Shown here piece by piece: positions 18,804 to 28,471 of a DNA stretch of 64,000 bases. Location of the stretch: contig NZ_CP040749.1 of NCBI RefSeq assembly GCF_006065315.1, positions 2,990,501-3,054,500 of the forward strand. The letters are read 5' to 3'. Numbering within the stretch: position 1 is the first letter of the stretch; each line of letters opens with the position of its first letter. The notes beneath the pieces were generated by a model that saw nothing but the letters and a program-made list of their open reading frames with translations, had not been told where the DNA came from and ran no database searches. This stretch comes from Aureibaculum algae. GTDB lineage: Bacteria; Bacteroidota; Bacteroidia; Flavobacteriales; Flavobacteriaceae. The translations under genes and the position numbers were made by a program.

Positions 18804-19388
18804 CTATTTTAACTCCAAAAAATTCTTCAATAACAACTCCCCAGCACTGCTACTCTTTTCTGGATGAAATTGTACCCCATAAAAATTATCCTTTTTTAAA
18901 GCCGAAGAATAGTCCATTTCATAATTAGTGACGGCAATGGTTTCAGCACAAATTGGTGCATAAAAACTATGTACCAAGTACATATATTCTTGCTCTCTTA
19001 TCCCTTTAAACAAAGTAGATTTTAAATCTGTAAGTGTATTCCAACCAATTTGGGGTACTTTTACGTTGTTACTAAATTTGACAACATTTACATCAAAAAT
19101 ACCCAATCCTTTTGTATTGCCTTCTTCACTGTAGTTGCACATCAATTGCATTCCTAAACAAATACCTAAAACGGGTTGTTTTAATTGTGGAATAAGGGTA
19201 TCCAACCCAGTGGATCTTAACTTTTCCATGGCACTACTCGCCTCTCCTACACCAGGAAAAATAACTTTATCGGCGGATTGAATGGTCTCCACATCATGAC
19301 TTAGAATGGCTTCGTATCCCAATCTTTGAATAGCAAATTTGATGCTTTGAATGTTTCCGGCTCCGTAGTCGATGATGACTATCTTCAT
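18804..19388 (-). CDS. hisH: Imidazole glycerol phosphate synthase, glutaminase subunit
   Basis: 194 residues, class I glutamine amidotransferase that supplies ammonia to HisF in making imidazole glycerol phosphate and AICAR. The nucleophile is C77 in PVLGICLGMQLM, and the His-Glu pair is H175, E177 in GVQFHPEKS. MKIVIIDYGAGNIQS is the standard start. It follows hisB after 113 bases, a longer gap than elsewhere in this operon. HisF, its obligate partner, is not encoded next to it as expected; a sulfatase is there instead. Confidence 0.95.
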   Translation of the reverse strand: MKIVIIDYGAGNIQSIKFAIQRLGYEAILSHDVETIQSADKVIFPGVGEASSAMEKLRSTGLDTLIPQLKQPVLGICLGMQLMCNYSEEGNTKGLGIFDVNVVKFSNNVKVPQIGWNTLTDLKSTLFKGIREQEYMYLVHSFYAPICAETIAVTNYEMDYSSALKKDNFYGVQFHPEKSSSAGELLLKNFLELK

Positions 19389-19501
19389 AGTATAAATATT
19401 ATTATAAGATTTAAATAAATAATCCCTCCACTTTTTTCCAAACCTGAAGTGTATTGCTTGACAAATATAAGCTTACAGGTTAACAATGGAGCTTTCTCTA
19501 T

Positions 19502-20635
19502 TTACAACATTCCTTTTGTGCTTGGTAGTATCATTTTATCAGCATCACGTTTTACAGAAGCTTTAATAGCTTTAGCAAAAGCTTTAAAAATTGCCTCAAT
19601 TTTATGATGTTCATTTTCACCTTCAACTTTTACATTTAAGTTCGCTTTAGCACCATCTGTAAAAGATTTAAAGAAATGATAAAACATCTCTGTAGGCATT
19701 TTTCCAATCATTTCGCGTTTAAAATCAGCATCCCAAACCAACCAATTTCTGCCTCCAAAATCAATACTAACTTGAGCTAAACAATCGTCCATAGGTAAAG
19801 AAAAACCATAACGTTCTATACCTAGTTTATTACCTAATGCCTCACTAAAAACTTCTCCTAGAGCAATGGCCGTATCTTCAATAGTATGATGTTCATCAAC
19901 TTCTAAATCGCCTTTAACACTAATTTCTAAGTCCATTTGTCCGTGACGTGAAATTTGGTCTAACATATGGTCAAAAAAAGCAATTCCAGTATCAATTTTA
20001 CTTTTTCCGGTACCATCAAGGTTCAATTTGATGCTAATATCCGTTTCATTCGTTTTTCTTTGAATCTCTGCCGTCCTATTATCTAATTTCAAAAACTCAT
20101 AAATGCGTTGCCAATCATTCGTTTCTAACGCAATGAACTCATCTAATTCATCACGCTTAACCGTAATCTCATCTGTTCCTAAATGTGTATTATCATTTAT
20201 AAAAAAACCTTTTGACCCTAAATTTTTAGCCAACTCGATATCTGTTAAACGATCTCCAATAACAAATGAATTTTTTAAATCATATTCCTCTGAAAAATAC
20301 TTTGTCAATAAGCCTGTATTTGGCTTTCTTGTCGGTGCATTATCTTTAGCATACGTTTTATCAATTACTATTTCGTTAAATACAACACCTTCATTTTTAA
20401 AAACATCGACAATAAAATTATGAACGGGCCAAAATGTATCTTCTGGAAAACTCTCCGTTCCCAATCCATCTTGGTTGGTTATCATAACCAATTCGTAATC
20501 TAATTCATTGGCTATTTTTGGTAAATAGGCTAATGCCTTTGGATAAAATGTTAATTTTTCAAAACTATCAATTTGCTCATCAGTAGTCTCTCTAATAATT
20601 GTTCCGTCTCTATCAATGAAAAGAACTTTCTTCAT
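19502..20635 (-). CDS. hisB: Bifunctional histidinol-phosphatase / imidazoleglycerol-phosphate dehydratase
   Basis: 377 residues. The N-terminal half is a HAD phosphatase with D8 and D10 in LFIDRDGTI and a [14 protein letters not shown] motif III-IV region; the C-terminal half (from about 185) is IGP dehydratase with [16 protein letters not shown] and [15 protein letters not shown] metal-binding histidines. The fusion is known in Enterobacteria and Bacteroidota. It abuts hisC (two bases between stop and start), consistent with translational coupling. Confidence 0.95.
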   Translation of the reverse strand: MKKVLFIDRDGTIIRETTDEQIDSFEKLTFYPKALAYLPKIANELDYELVMITNQDGLGTESFPEDTFWPVHNFIVDVFKNEGVVFNEIVIDKTYAKDNAPTRKPNTGLLTKYFSEEYDLKNSFVIGDRLTDIELAKNLGSKGFFINDNTHLGTDEITVKRDELDEFIALETNDWQRIYEFLKLDNRTAEIQRKTNETDISIKLNLDGTGKSKIDTGIAFFDHMLDQISRHGQMDLEISVKGDLEVDEHHTIEDTAIALGEVFSEALGNKLGIERYGFSLPMDDCLAQVSIDFGGRNWLVWDADFKREMIGKMPTEMFYHFFKSFTDGAKANLNVKVEGENEHHKIEAIFKAFAKAIKASVKRDADKMILPSTKGML

Positions 20636-20637
20636 AA

Positions 20638-21681
20638 TTATATTTCTTTTAATGCTTTTATCAATTTTTCATTTTCTTGTTCTGTACCAATTGTAAATCG
20701 TAAACAATTTTCACATAATGGTTGACTTGATCTATTTCTAACTACAATTCCCTTTTCTAATAATTGTGCATACCTTTTATCCGCATTATCTACTTTCACT
20801 AACACAAAATTACTATCTGTGGGATAAATAGTATCAACATATTTCACTTCAAGTAACTCTTCAAGTAACTTATTCTTTCCGGCTGTAATTATGTTAATTT
20901 CATTTTCAATAACAATAACATCTTCCAACCTTTCAATTGCTCGCTGCTGCGTTAATTCATTAACATTATATGGTGGTTTAATTTTGTTTACTACTGCGAT
21001 AATTTCTGAAGAAGCATAACAAATTCCCAGTCGTATTCCTGCCATACCATACGCCTTAGATAGTGTTTGTGTAACTATTAAATTTGGATAATTCTGAAGT
21101 TTATTCAACCAACTATCTCCTGATGAAAAATCGACATATGCTTCATCGATGACTACCAAACCATTAAATGATTTTAGTAAATTTTCAATAATTGCGGCAT
21201 CAAAAGTATTACCCGAAGGGTTATTTGGTGAACATATAAACAACAACTTTGTGTGCTTGTCAACTGCCTTCAAAATTGCATCAACATCCGGCTGAAAGTC
21301 ATTTACTAGTAACACTTCCTTATTCTCAACATTATTAATGTTAGCTAAAACTCCGTACATGCCATATGTTGGTGGTAATGTAATTACATTATCTTCTTTG
21401 GGCTCACAGAAAGCTCGATAAATGAGATCTAAAACTTCATCACTCCCATTACCTAACAAAATATTCTCTAGTTGAACACCTTTTTGTTCTGCTAATATTT
21501 TTTTTACAGTCCTTTGTTGCGGATCTGGATAACGATTTACACCATTTTCAAAAGGATTTTCATTCGCATCTAAAAAGACCATATCCTGATCAAAATCTTT
21601 AAATTCATCACGTGCTGATGAATACGGTTTTAACGCCTTAACATTTGGACGAATTAAACTATTTAGATTAAAATTATTCAT
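20638..21681 (-). CDS. hisC: Histidinol-phosphate aminotransferase
   Basis: 347 residues, class I/II PLP aminotransferase making histidinol phosphate from imidazole acetol phosphate and glutamate. The PLP lysine is in [27 protein letters not shown] and [10 protein letters not shown] are the ring-binding and cofactor motifs, and RFTIG is the substrate-carboxylate Arg region. Its start overlaps the end of hisD by 8 bases, so translation is coupled. Confidence 0.95.
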   Translation of the reverse strand: MNNFNLNSLIRPNVKALKPYSSARDEFKDFDQDMVFLDANENPFENGVNRYPDPQQRTVKKILAEQKGVQLENILLGNGSDEVLDLIYRAFCEPKEDNVITLPPTYGMYGVLANINNVENKEVLLVNDFQPDVDAILKAVDKHTKLLFICSPNNPSGNTFDAAIIENLLKSFNGLVVIDEAYVDFSSGDSWLNKLQNYPNLIVTQTLSKAYGMAGIRLGICYASSEIIAVVNKIKPPYNVNELTQQRAIERLEDVIVIENEINIITAGKNKLLEELLEVKYVDTIYPTDSNFVLVKVDNADKRYAQLLEKGIVVRNRSSQPLCENCLRFTIGTEQENEKLIKALKEI

Positions 21682-22963
21682 CTTTTAAACTATTTAACCG
21701 CAATGTAACTGCATTTTTATGAGCTTGTAAACCTTCGGCACTAGCCATTATTTCTATGGCATTGCCAATATTCTTAATTCCTGTTTTCGTCACTTTTTGA
21801 AAAGTCATACTCTTTAAAAAGCTATCTAAATTTACACCACTATATTGCTTAGCATAACCATTAGTAGGTAAGGTATGATTAGTACCCGAAGCATAATCTC
21901 CAGCACTCTCAGGTGTATAGTTCCCTATAAAAATAGAACCTGCATTTTGTATACCATCTATATAAAAATCTTCATTTTCAGTGCAAATAATAAAATGTTC
22001 TGGTCCATATTGATTGATTAAATTTAAGGCAATAGCATCATTATCAACATAAATTAATTTGGAATTATCTATTGCTTTTTGAGCCATAGCTTTTCTCGGA
22101 AGATCTTCTATTTGTATTTCTATTTCTGATTCCACTTTATCTATTAAAGATTTAGAGGTAGAAACTAGAATAACTTGACTATCGGAACCATGTTCAGCCT
22201 GACTCAATAAATCAGAAGCCACAAAACTGGCATTTGACGTATCGTCGGCTACTACTAACAATTCAGAAGGCCCTGCTGGCATATCAATTGCTACACCATA
22301 TTTTGTTGCTAATTGCTTAGCTACGGTTACGAATTGATTACCAGGCCCAAAAATTTTAAATACTTGTGGTATCGTTTCGGTACCAAAAGTCATTCCGGCA
22401 ATAGCCTGAATTCCACCAACTTTATAAACCTTAGTAACCCCACAAAGTTCAGCTGCATATAAAATTGCTGGATTAATATTCCCTTCCTTATCAGGAGGAG
22501 AACACAATACAATTTCTGAACACCCAGCCAATTTAGCTGGAATAGCTAACATTAATACCGTTGAAAACAACGGAGCGGTACCGCCTGGAATGTAAATTCC
22601 AACTTTTTGGATAGGGCGTTTTTCTTGCCAACAATTGACACCAACAGCAGTCTCAACTTCAATTTTTGAGGTTTTTTGAGCTTTATGGAATTTTTCAATG
22701 TTGTTCTTAGCCAAAAGAATGGCTTGTTTTAAACTCTCGTCAATGGTTTTCCCTTTTTCAGAAATTTCAGTTGCAGAAACTTGTATATTCTTTAACTCTA
22801 TACCATCAAAAAGATTGGTGTATTTTTCAATGGCAACATCACCTTTCTGTTTTACCTCATTGAAAATTTCTAACACCGTTGCTTCAATATCTTCCACAGT
22901 CTGTGTAGGTCTCGATAATAGCGTTGACCAACTGTCTTTTTCTGGGTTGTATATTTTATTCAT
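21674..22963 (-). CDS. hisD: Histidinol dehydrogenase
   Basis: 429 residues, the Zn- and NAD-dependent enzyme of the last two steps of histidine synthesis. Diagnostic segments: MPAGPSELLVVAD, SQAEHGSDSQVILV (zinc/substrate), GPEHFIICTE and TNHTLPTNGYAKQYSGV. Length is normal. It overlaps the GNAT gene by 8 bases at its start and hisC by 8 bases at its end. Confidence 0.96.
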   Translation of the reverse strand: MNKIYNPEKDSWSTLLSRPTQTVEDIEATVLEIFNEVKQKGDVAIEKYTNLFDGIELKNIQVSATEISEKGKTIDESLKQAILLAKNNIEKFHKAQKTSKIEVETAVGVNCWQEKRPIQKVGIYIPGGTAPLFSTVLMLAIPAKLAGCSEIVLCSPPDKEGNINPAILYAAELCGVTKVYKVGGIQAIAGMTFGTETIPQVFKIFGPGNQFVTVAKQLATKYGVAIDMPAGPSELLVVADDTSNASFVASDLLSQAEHGSDSQVILVSTSKSLIDKVESEIEIQIEDLPRKAMAQKAIDNSKLIYVDNDAIALNLINQYGPEHFIICTENEDFYIDGIQNAGSIFIGNYTPESAGDYASGTNHTLPTNGYAKQYSGVNLDSFLKSMTFQKVTKTGIKNIGNAIEIMASAEGLQAHKNAVTLRLNSLKDE

Positions 22964-23393
22964 TTGTATATGTCTTTCTAAAATGGAAACCTAACTTTTG
23001 ACAACCATAGTTTTCCCAAAATTTATTTCCTCTATTGTTACCAATATAACTATTTAATTCTGTTGCAACACAACCAATTGATTTGCCATAATCATTAACC
23101 CAATCTAAAAGCAATGGGCCAATTTCTTTCCCCCTATAATCTGGATGAATCATCACATTATCAGCTTCTAAATGTTTACCAATATAATACTTGAACAACA
23201 CCCAAACACCACAAATTCCAATCAATTTATCTTCTTCATAAACTCCAGCACATTTATAATGATGCTTTAGCATTTCTGGGAGCCTTTCTTTTAAAACCTC
23301 AACACTTATTCTATCATCAAGTCGCCTTAAATAAGGAATAAGTGTAAAAATATCCTCATCAGCTATAAATTTGATTTGATAAGGTGAATCCAT
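22956..23393 (-). CDS. GNAT-family acetyltransferase inside the his operon
   Basis: 145 residues. GNAT fold: DKLIGICGVWVL is strand 4 and VMIHPDYRGKEIGPLLLDWV contains the acetyl-CoA pyrophosphate-binding R/Q-x-x-G-x-G/A-like motif A; ATELNSYIGNNRGNKFWENYGCQKLGF covers motif B. The substrate cannot be read from sequence. It starts one base after the hisG stop and overlaps hisD by 8 bases, so it is fully embedded in the operon and must be co-translated with it. This placement is not standard for histidine operons I know; it could modify a pathway intermediate or a pathway protein, or be a passenger. Confidence 0.88.
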   Translation of the reverse strand: MDSPYQIKFIADEDIFTLIPYLRRLDDRISVEVLKERLPEMLKHHYKCAGVYEEDKLIGICGVWVLFKYYIGKHLEADNVMIHPDYRGKEIGPLLLDWVNDYGKSIGCVATELNSYIGNNRGNKFWENYGCQKLGFHFRKTYTNE

Positions 23394-24251
23394 TTATAAA
23401 ACCATTTTTTCAATTGGGCAAACTAAAATCCCTTCTGCTCCATTCAACTTTAATTCATCAATTACATCCCAAAACCTATCTTTATTAATTACAGTATGTA
23501 TTGAACTCCAACCTGCTTCTGCCAAGGGTAAAACTGTTGGGCTTTTCATTCCTGGCAGGATTTTTATAATATCAGCTACCTTATCGTTTGGAGCATTTAA
23601 CAACACATATTTACTATTTCTTGCTTTAAGAACCGATTGAATTCTAAATTGAAGTTTATCTAATATACGCTGCTTTTCATCAGATAATGAAGGTGAAACC
23701 GTTAAAACAGCCTCACTTTTTAATAAGACTTCAACTTCTTTTAAGTTATTTTTAAATAAAGTACTACCACTTGAAACAATATCGACAATAGCATCAGCCA
23801 ATCCAATATTTGGAGCAATCTCTACAGAACCATTAATAACATGTAGCTCTGATTTTACGCCTTTTTTATCTAAAAACTGATTGACCGTATTTGGATAGGA
23901 GGTTGCAATTCTCTTACCTTCTAAATCCTTAATTGATCCGTATTCAACTGATTTAGGCACAGCAATAGAAACTTTACATTTCGAAAAGCCTAATTTTTCA
24001 ACTATGGGTAAGTCGTTTCCTTTTTCAATTAATGTATTTTCACCTAATATAGCAGCATCTACTACACCATCTCTAAGATACTGAGGTATATCTCCATTTC
24101 TTAGATACAAAACTTCAATAGGGAAATTTCTTGCAAAAGCTTTTAATTGATCTTTTCCATTATCAATGGAAATACCACAATTTTTAAGCAATTCTAATGA
24201 TTCTTCGTTTAATTTGCCTGATTTTTGAATGGCAATTTTTAATTTATTCAT
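23394..24251 (-). CDS. hisG: ATP phosphoribosyltransferase (long form)
   Basis: 285 residues, the first and committed step of histidine synthesis. Long form HisG_L: catalytic part to about residue 210, including GDIPQYLRDGVVDAAILGEN and DIVSSGSTLFKNNL (PRPP-binding loop), and a C-terminal regulatory ACT-like domain (about 215-285) with MKSPTVLPLAEAGWSSIHTVI, which allows histidine feedback without HisZ. It is the first gene of the operon and lies 30 bases after the attenuator terminator. Confidence 0.96.
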   Translation of the reverse strand: MNKLKIAIQKSGKLNEESLELLKNCGISIDNGKDQLKAFARNFPIEVLYLRNGDIPQYLRDGVVDAAILGENTLIEKGNDLPIVEKLGFSKCKVSIAVPKSVEYGSIKDLEGKRIATSYPNTVNQFLDKKGVKSELHVINGSVEIAPNIGLADAIVDIVSSGSTLFKNNLKEVEVLLKSEAVLTVSPSLSDEKQRILDKLQFRIQSVLKARNSKYVLLNAPNDKVADIIKILPGMKSPTVLPLAEAGWSSIHTVINKDRFWDVIDELKLNGAEGILVCPIEKMVL

Positions 24252-24288
24252 TTATTTAAAATTAGGTTCGATAGTGCAAACAAATAAA

Positions 24289-24317
24289 AAACCCGCTTGA
24301 ACTATTCAAACGGGTTT
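24289..24317 (-). terminator. his operon attenuator terminator
   Basis: On the minus strand, AAACCCGTTTGAA (24317-24305), loop TAG, then TTCAAGCGGGTTT (24301-24289), with one G-U wobble and a tail of T residues (TTTATTTG). It stands between the leader peptide and hisG. The segment UUCAGGCGAG of the leader (24360-24351) can pair with the left arm: eight successive pairs, two of them G-U, then one mismatch. That is an antiterminator. Confidence 0.85.
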
Positions 24318-24346
24318 ATATGATTTTAGATTTAAAACACAACAAC

Positions 24347-24400
24347 TCACCTCGCCTGAAAGCCAGTATGGAAATGATGATGTATGTGATTTAAAGACAT
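24347..24400 (-). CDS. hisL: Histidine operon leader peptide
   Basis: 17-codon reading frame MSLNHIHHHFHTGFQAR with five histidines in seven positions (5, 7-9, 11). It starts 20 bases after the -7 element and ends 30 bases before the terminator hairpin. A ribosome stalled at the His codons would leave the downstream FQAR-coding bases free to pair with the left terminator arm and so allow hisG transcription; with ample His-tRNA the ribosome covers those bases and the terminator forms. The C-terminal FQAR codons are thus part of the RNA switch. It is too short for gene callers. The peptide itself probably has no other role. Confidence 0.88.
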   Translation of the reverse strand: MSLNHIHHHFHTGFQAR

Positions 24401-24419
24401 TTTTTCTATTATTGAAGCA

Positions 24420-24452
24420 CAAATTTAATGGATAAATTTTTTATAATGCAAA
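24420..24452 (-). promoter_or_regulatory. his operon promoter
   Basis: TTTG (24452-24449), 21-base spacer, TAAATTTG (24427-24420) on the minus strand: a full match to the Bacteroidota -33/-7 consensus. Transcription would start around 24414, about 14 bases before the leader ATG. Confidence 0.75.
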
Positions 24453-24509
24453 TTTTTTAGGATTTTTTTTCTTGTTTTTGAAATACTTATATAACCATTG
24501 TTCAATAAC

Positions 24510-25418
24510 TTATCCTTCCTTTAACTTATTCATTTCTACTTGATGCTGCTTTTTAGCATAAGTATATCCGTAATGCCACCATTTGGCCATTAGCTTTTTA
24601 TTGAACACTAAAGAATTTGTAGTTAAAACGGTTGGTGTATAATATAAATTAAGTTTCACATTATCGTGTGCTGCCTGTAATTTACCAATGGTTACATTAT
24701 GCCTTTCCACTTGGTCCATCATAAATTGAACCACATGAGTAATTAATGAAAAGGGGTTTTTTGAAGGAATTCTATTGAGTTGGCTTACTTCAGTTTCTAA
24801 AATAATTACATCAATTTCAGTTGCTCCTCTCAATATGGCTTCTCTTATAGGCACTAAAGAACCAAAACCTCCATCGGCATATTCACATCCATTTTTACGC
24901 AATAAACTCATAAATGGCACATAGTTACAAGATGCCCAAATCCAATCACAAAAATCGAGATAGGTACAATCTTGTATCGCTTTATACTCTACTACATTTT
25001 TGGTTAAGTTTGATACAGTAACTACCACGTCTTTTTCTGATGCTTTTATACGGTCAAAATACGATTCAGTAACATACTTTTTTATCAATTTTCTTAAATT
25101 TTTACTTTCACCAAAAGTCCGCCGTCCATTAATAAAATTCCACACTGTATTTAAATGATTAATGGAAACCACTTTTTCTCCATCAACGGTTTTTACAACA
25201 AAAGGATTATTGCTGAAAATTTTTCGTTGATTTATAGTCGTATAAATAGCTTTTAACTCATAAAGCTTTCCTAACGCCAAATGCGACACCATTAAGCTAC
25301 CTGTTGATGTGCCTAAAAATAAATCGTATGTATTATTTTTTTCATCTATAAGATATTCAGCAACACCACCTGCAAATGCCCCTTTACTTCCTCCCCCTGA
25401 AATTACTAATGCTCTCAT
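24510..25418 (-). CDS. Patatin-like phospholipase
   Basis: 302 residues. Patatin fold with the oxyanion loop GGGSKGAF (8-15), nucleophile S38 in GTSTG, and catalytic D182 in YADGGFG. No signal peptide or membrane helix, so a cytoplasmic or membrane-associated lipid acyl hydrolase. It is a free-standing patatin domain without the BamA-like barrel (surface antigen domain) that some Bacteroidota patatins carry. It is divergent from a Ycf48-like lipoprotein gene; no functional link to the his operon downstream is evident. Substrate unknown. Confidence 0.92.
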   Translation of the reverse strand: MRALVISGGGSKGAFAGGVAEYLIDEKNNTYDLFLGTSTGSLMVSHLALGKLYELKAIYTTINQRKIFSNNPFVVKTVDGEKVVSINHLNTVWNFINGRRTFGESKNLRKLIKKYVTESYFDRIKASEKDVVVTVSNLTKNVVEYKAIQDCTYLDFCDWIWASCNYVPFMSLLRKNGCEYADGGFGSLVPIREAILRGATEIDVIILETEVSQLNRIPSKNPFSLITHVVQFMMDQVERHNVTIGKLQAAHDNVKLNLYYTPTVLTTNSLVFNKKLMAKWWHYGYTYAKKQHQVEMNKLKEG

Positions 25419-25457
25419 ATTTATACTATAATTCTTAGCTATTTTAATTTAAAATTT

Positions 25458-25465
25458 TACTTTTG
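25458..25465 (+). promoter_or_regulatory. Possible -7 element of the BNR-repeat gene
   Basis: TACTTTTG matches TAnnTTTG and lies 19 bases before the ATG. The -33 position is poor (TTA). This divergent gap is only 66 bases. Confidence 0.4.
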
Positions 25466-25484
25466 ATAAAACTAACACATTTAT

Positions 25485-26531
25485 ATGAAATTGAAATTAT
25501 TTATTTTTCTATTTATTACTACCGTTTTAATAATTTCCTGCAAAAATACAAGTATTCCTAGAACTATTGAAAAGATCACTATCGAAGAAATAACTATAGA
25601 TAGTTCAAGTATAAGAGCCATTTACCCGATGAAAGATTCTAGTCTCTTTTACGCAACTTCTGATGGTTATTTGGGTTTAATACTACCGACAAATCAAAAT
25701 ATTAAAGATAAAAAGGTGTTTTATGATACTATTGTTCCTCATTTCAGAGCTATAGCCTCTAATTCAGAAAACATTTTTATGCTAAGTATAGGCAACCCTG
25801 CACTTTTGTACAAATATGACGAAGGTGATTTAGAAATTGTTTATTCAGAAAATCATCCGAAAGTTTTTTATGATGCCATGGCTTTTTTTGACGAAAAAAA
25901 TGGAATTGCTATGGGTGACCCGACGGACGATTGCTTATCTGTAATTCTAACTAATAATGGGGGGGATTCTTGGCAAAAATTACCATGTGATGTGTTACCA
26001 AAAATTAATGAAGGCGAAGCTGCTTTTGCTGCAAGTAATAGCAACATTGCAATCCAAGGAAAAAATGTATGGTTAGTGACTGGAGGTAAATCAGCCAGGG
26101 TTTATCATTCTCCTGATATGGGAAAAAGTTGGAAAGCTTACGAAACACCAATGATTCAAGGTGATGATATGACGGGCATTTATAGTATCGATTTTTATGA
26201 TGCAAAAAACGGAATTATATTTGGAGGCGATTGGAATAATAAAGATAATAATAAAGGTAATAAAGCCGTTACAAAGGATGGCGGTAAAACTTGGCAATTA
26301 GTAGCTGAAGGTTTAGAACCTGGTTATAAAAGCTGTGTGCAATATGTGCCAGACACTAATGGACAAGAATTATTTGCGGTAGGCACCACTGGTGTTTCCT
26401 TTTCTAAGGATAGTGGAGTCACTTGGAAAAAAGTTAGTGATGATGCCTATTATACGATCCGATTTGTGAATAAGAATTTTGCATGGTTGGCGGGTAATAA
26501 TAAAATAGGAAAGCTTATTTTAAATAAATAG
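25485..26531 (+). CDS. Ycf48-like/BNR-repeat lipoprotein
   Basis: 348 residues with a lipoprotein signal (lipobox LIISC, Cys19). The rest is a beta propeller with Asp-box (BNR) repeats S/T-x-D-x-G-x-T/S-W: TNNGGDSWQKL, SPDMGKSWKAYE, TKDGGKTWQLV and SKDSGVTWKKV, as in Ycf48-like and sialidase-type propellers. Plants and cyanobacteria use Ycf48 for photosystem II assembly, which cannot apply here; homologues in Bacteroidota are commonly annotated as oxidoreductases without evidence. No sialidase catalytic residues (such as an N-terminal RIP motif) are visible. It is followed after 22 bases by another lipoprotein gene and then pepT, so a small operon is likely. Confidence 0.87.
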   Translation: MKLKLFIFLFITTVLIISCKNTSIPRTIEKITIEEITIDSSSIRAIYPMKDSSLFYATSDGYLGLILPTNQNIKDKKVFYDTIVPHFRAIASNSENIFMLSIGNPALLYKYDEGDLEIVYSENHPKVFYDAMAFFDEKNGIAMGDPTDDCLSVILTNNGGDSWQKLPCDVLPKINEGEAAFAASNSNIAIQGKNVWLVTGGKSARVYHSPDMGKSWKAYETPMIQGDDMTGIYSIDFYDAKNGIIFGGDWNNKDNNKGNKAVTKDGGKTWQLVAEGLEPGYKSCVQYVPDTNGQELFAVGTTGVSFSKDSGVTWKKVSDDAYYTIRFVNKNFAWLAGNNKIGKLILNK

Positions 26532-26553
26532 TAATTCAACTTAAGAACAATAA

Positions 26554-27111
26554 ATGAAAAAATTAATAATTTTAGTATTGGCAATAGGTTTTGTTAGTTG
26601 CCAAAGTAATTCCTTAAAAAAAGAGTTTAATTGTGGTGCAAGTTCTGAAAATTCAGAATTAAAAGAATACAGAGATTTTTTAAAACATTTTAAAATTGAG
26701 ATTCCAAAAAGTTGGAAAACCACACTTTATTATGATGAGTATTCTTCAGATATTTACACCGCAGATACCTCAAAACAATTCACAGATTCTTTTGTAGTTG
26801 AAATTTCCTGGAAACAAGGAGAACTGACTTTAGATGAGTCTTTTGCAAAAAAAATAAATGATACGTTACAATTCAAAGAGAAACTAAAAATGGTCAAATC
26901 TGGTTTTGGTGAATTCAAAGAGAAACCAATGTACTATAACCTATCAGAAGGGTCTCGTTCGGGAATGAATCACAAATTTTTACAAGTTTACTTAAAAACA
27001 AATATTGATGAATACATAACCTTAACTTCAAAAGTTTATGGCGACAGTTTAGTAGATCAAAGAATTTGTAATTCAATAGAAATTTTTGATAACCTTAAAC
27101 TGATTGAATAG
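26554..27111 (+). CDS. Lipoprotein of unknown function
   Basis: 185 residues, lipobox GFVSC (Cys16), then a mixed alpha/beta domain with IPKSWKTTLYYDEYSSDIYTAD and VVEISWKQGELTLDESF. The layout (a short peptide that begins with a protein-like IPKSW strand, then W-containing strands) recalls PsbP/DcrB-fold lipoproteins, but I would not assign the family. It lies 22 bases after the BNR lipoprotein and 43 before pepT, same strand. Confidence 0.75.
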   Translation: MKKLIILVLAIGFVSCQSNSLKKEFNCGASSENSELKEYRDFLKHFKIEIPKSWKTTLYYDEYSSDIYTADTSKQFTDSFVVEISWKQGELTLDESFAKKINDTLQFKEKLKMVKSGFGEFKEKPMYYNLSEGSRSGMNHKFLQVYLKTNIDEYITLTSKVYGDSLVDQRICNSIEIFDNLKLIE

Positions 27112-27154
27112 GGTCAATTTGGAACAGAAATCTTAAATAATTAAAAATAATAGC

Positions 27155-28393
27155 ATGCAACACATCATAGATAGATTTATAAAATATATTACCATTGACA
27201 CCCAATCTGACCCTGAAAACGAAGCCTTTCCTAGTACAGAAAAACAATGGGACCTAGCTAAGGTTTTGGTTGAAGATTTAAAAAATATTGGTTTACATAA
27301 TGTTACGTTAGATGATAATTGCTATATCATGGCAACATTGCCAAGTAATGTTGCTCATAAAGTACCAACTATTGGTTTTATTTCTCATATAGATACGAGT
27401 CCAGATTATAGTGGAACTAATGTTAATCCACAAATTCATAAGAATTATGATGGAAAAGACATTGTTTTAAACCAAGAAGAAAATATAATTTTGTCTCCAG
27501 ATTATTTTGATGATTTATTACAATACAAAGGACAGACATTAATTACTACTGATGGTTCTACCCTATTAGGTGCTGATGATAAAGCGGGAATTACAGAAAT
27601 TATAACCGCAATGGAATACCTCATACAACATCCTGAAATAAACCATGGTGAAATTAGAATAGGCTTTACACCTGATGAAGAAGTTGGCAAAGGTGCACAC
27701 CTTTTTGATGTAGATAAATTTGGAGCCGAATGGGCTTATACTATGGATGGTAGCCAAATTGGAGAACTTGAATATGAGAATTTTAATGCTGCTGGTGCAA
27801 AGGTTGTTATCACTGGAAAAATTGTACATCCCGGTTATGCAAAAGGCAAAATGATAAATTCAATGCTTATTGCTAGCGAATTTATTGCCGCTCTACCTAA
27901 AGATGAAGTTCCAGAAAGAACCGAAGGTTATGAAGGATTCTATCATTTACATACCTTAAATGGTGAAGTTGAAAAAACAGAATTAGGATATATTATCCGT
28001 GACCATGATATGGAATTATTCAACAAAAGAAAAGCTGTTTTTCAAAAAGTAGCAGATGATCTTAATTCTAAGCTAGGCAAAGATTTAGTTCATGTTGAAA
28101 TTACAGATCAATATTATAATATGAAGGAAAAAGTAGTACCTGTAATGCATATTGTTGATATTGCAGAAGAAGCTATGAAGGCGGTTGGTGTAACACCATT
28201 AATTAAGGCCATCCGTGGAGGTACAGATGGTTCTCAATTATCTTATAAAGGACTACCCTGCCCTAATATATTTGCCGGTGGACATAATTTTCATGGTCGT
28301 TATGAGTATGTTCCTGCAGAATCTATGCAAAAAGCAGTTGAAGTAATTGTGAAAATTGCTGAGATTACAGCAACGAGAGAACTGAACAAATAA
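27155..28393 (+). CDS. pepT: Peptidase T (tripeptide aminopeptidase)
   Basis: 412 residues, M20 metallopeptidase releasing N-terminal residues from tripeptides in the cytoplasm. Two-zinc site: H78 and D80 in [11 protein letters not shown], bridging Asp in [13 protein letters not shown], catalytic Glu pair in [11 protein letters not shown], Asp in [16 protein letters not shown], and the late His in [15 protein letters not shown]. Length is normal for PepT. Confidence 0.95.
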   Translation: MQHIIDRFIKYITIDTQSDPENEAFPSTEKQWDLAKVLVEDLKNIGLHNVTLDDNCYIMATLPSNVAHKVPTIGFISHIDTSPDYSGTNVNPQIHKNYDGKDIVLNQEENIILSPDYFDDLLQYKGQTLITTDGSTLLGADDKAGITEIITAMEYLIQHPEINHGEIRIGFTPDEEVGKGAHLFDVDKFGAEWAYTMDGSQIGELEYENFNAAGAKVVITGKIVHPGYAKGKMINSMLIASEFIAALPKDEVPERTEGYEGFYHLHTLNGEVEKTELGYIIRDHDMELFNKRKAVFQKVADDLNSKLGKDLVHVEITDQYYNMKEKVVPVMHIVDIAEEAMKAVGVTPLIKAIRGGTDGSQLSYKGLPCPNIFAGGHNFHGRYEYVPAESMQKAVEVIVKIAEITATRELNK

Positions 28394-28471
28394 GTTAATT
28401 TTGTAATTATTCAAACAAAAGTTAAATCCTTTTAATTAGTTCCTTATTTTTACCGCTTTTAAATTTCAACC

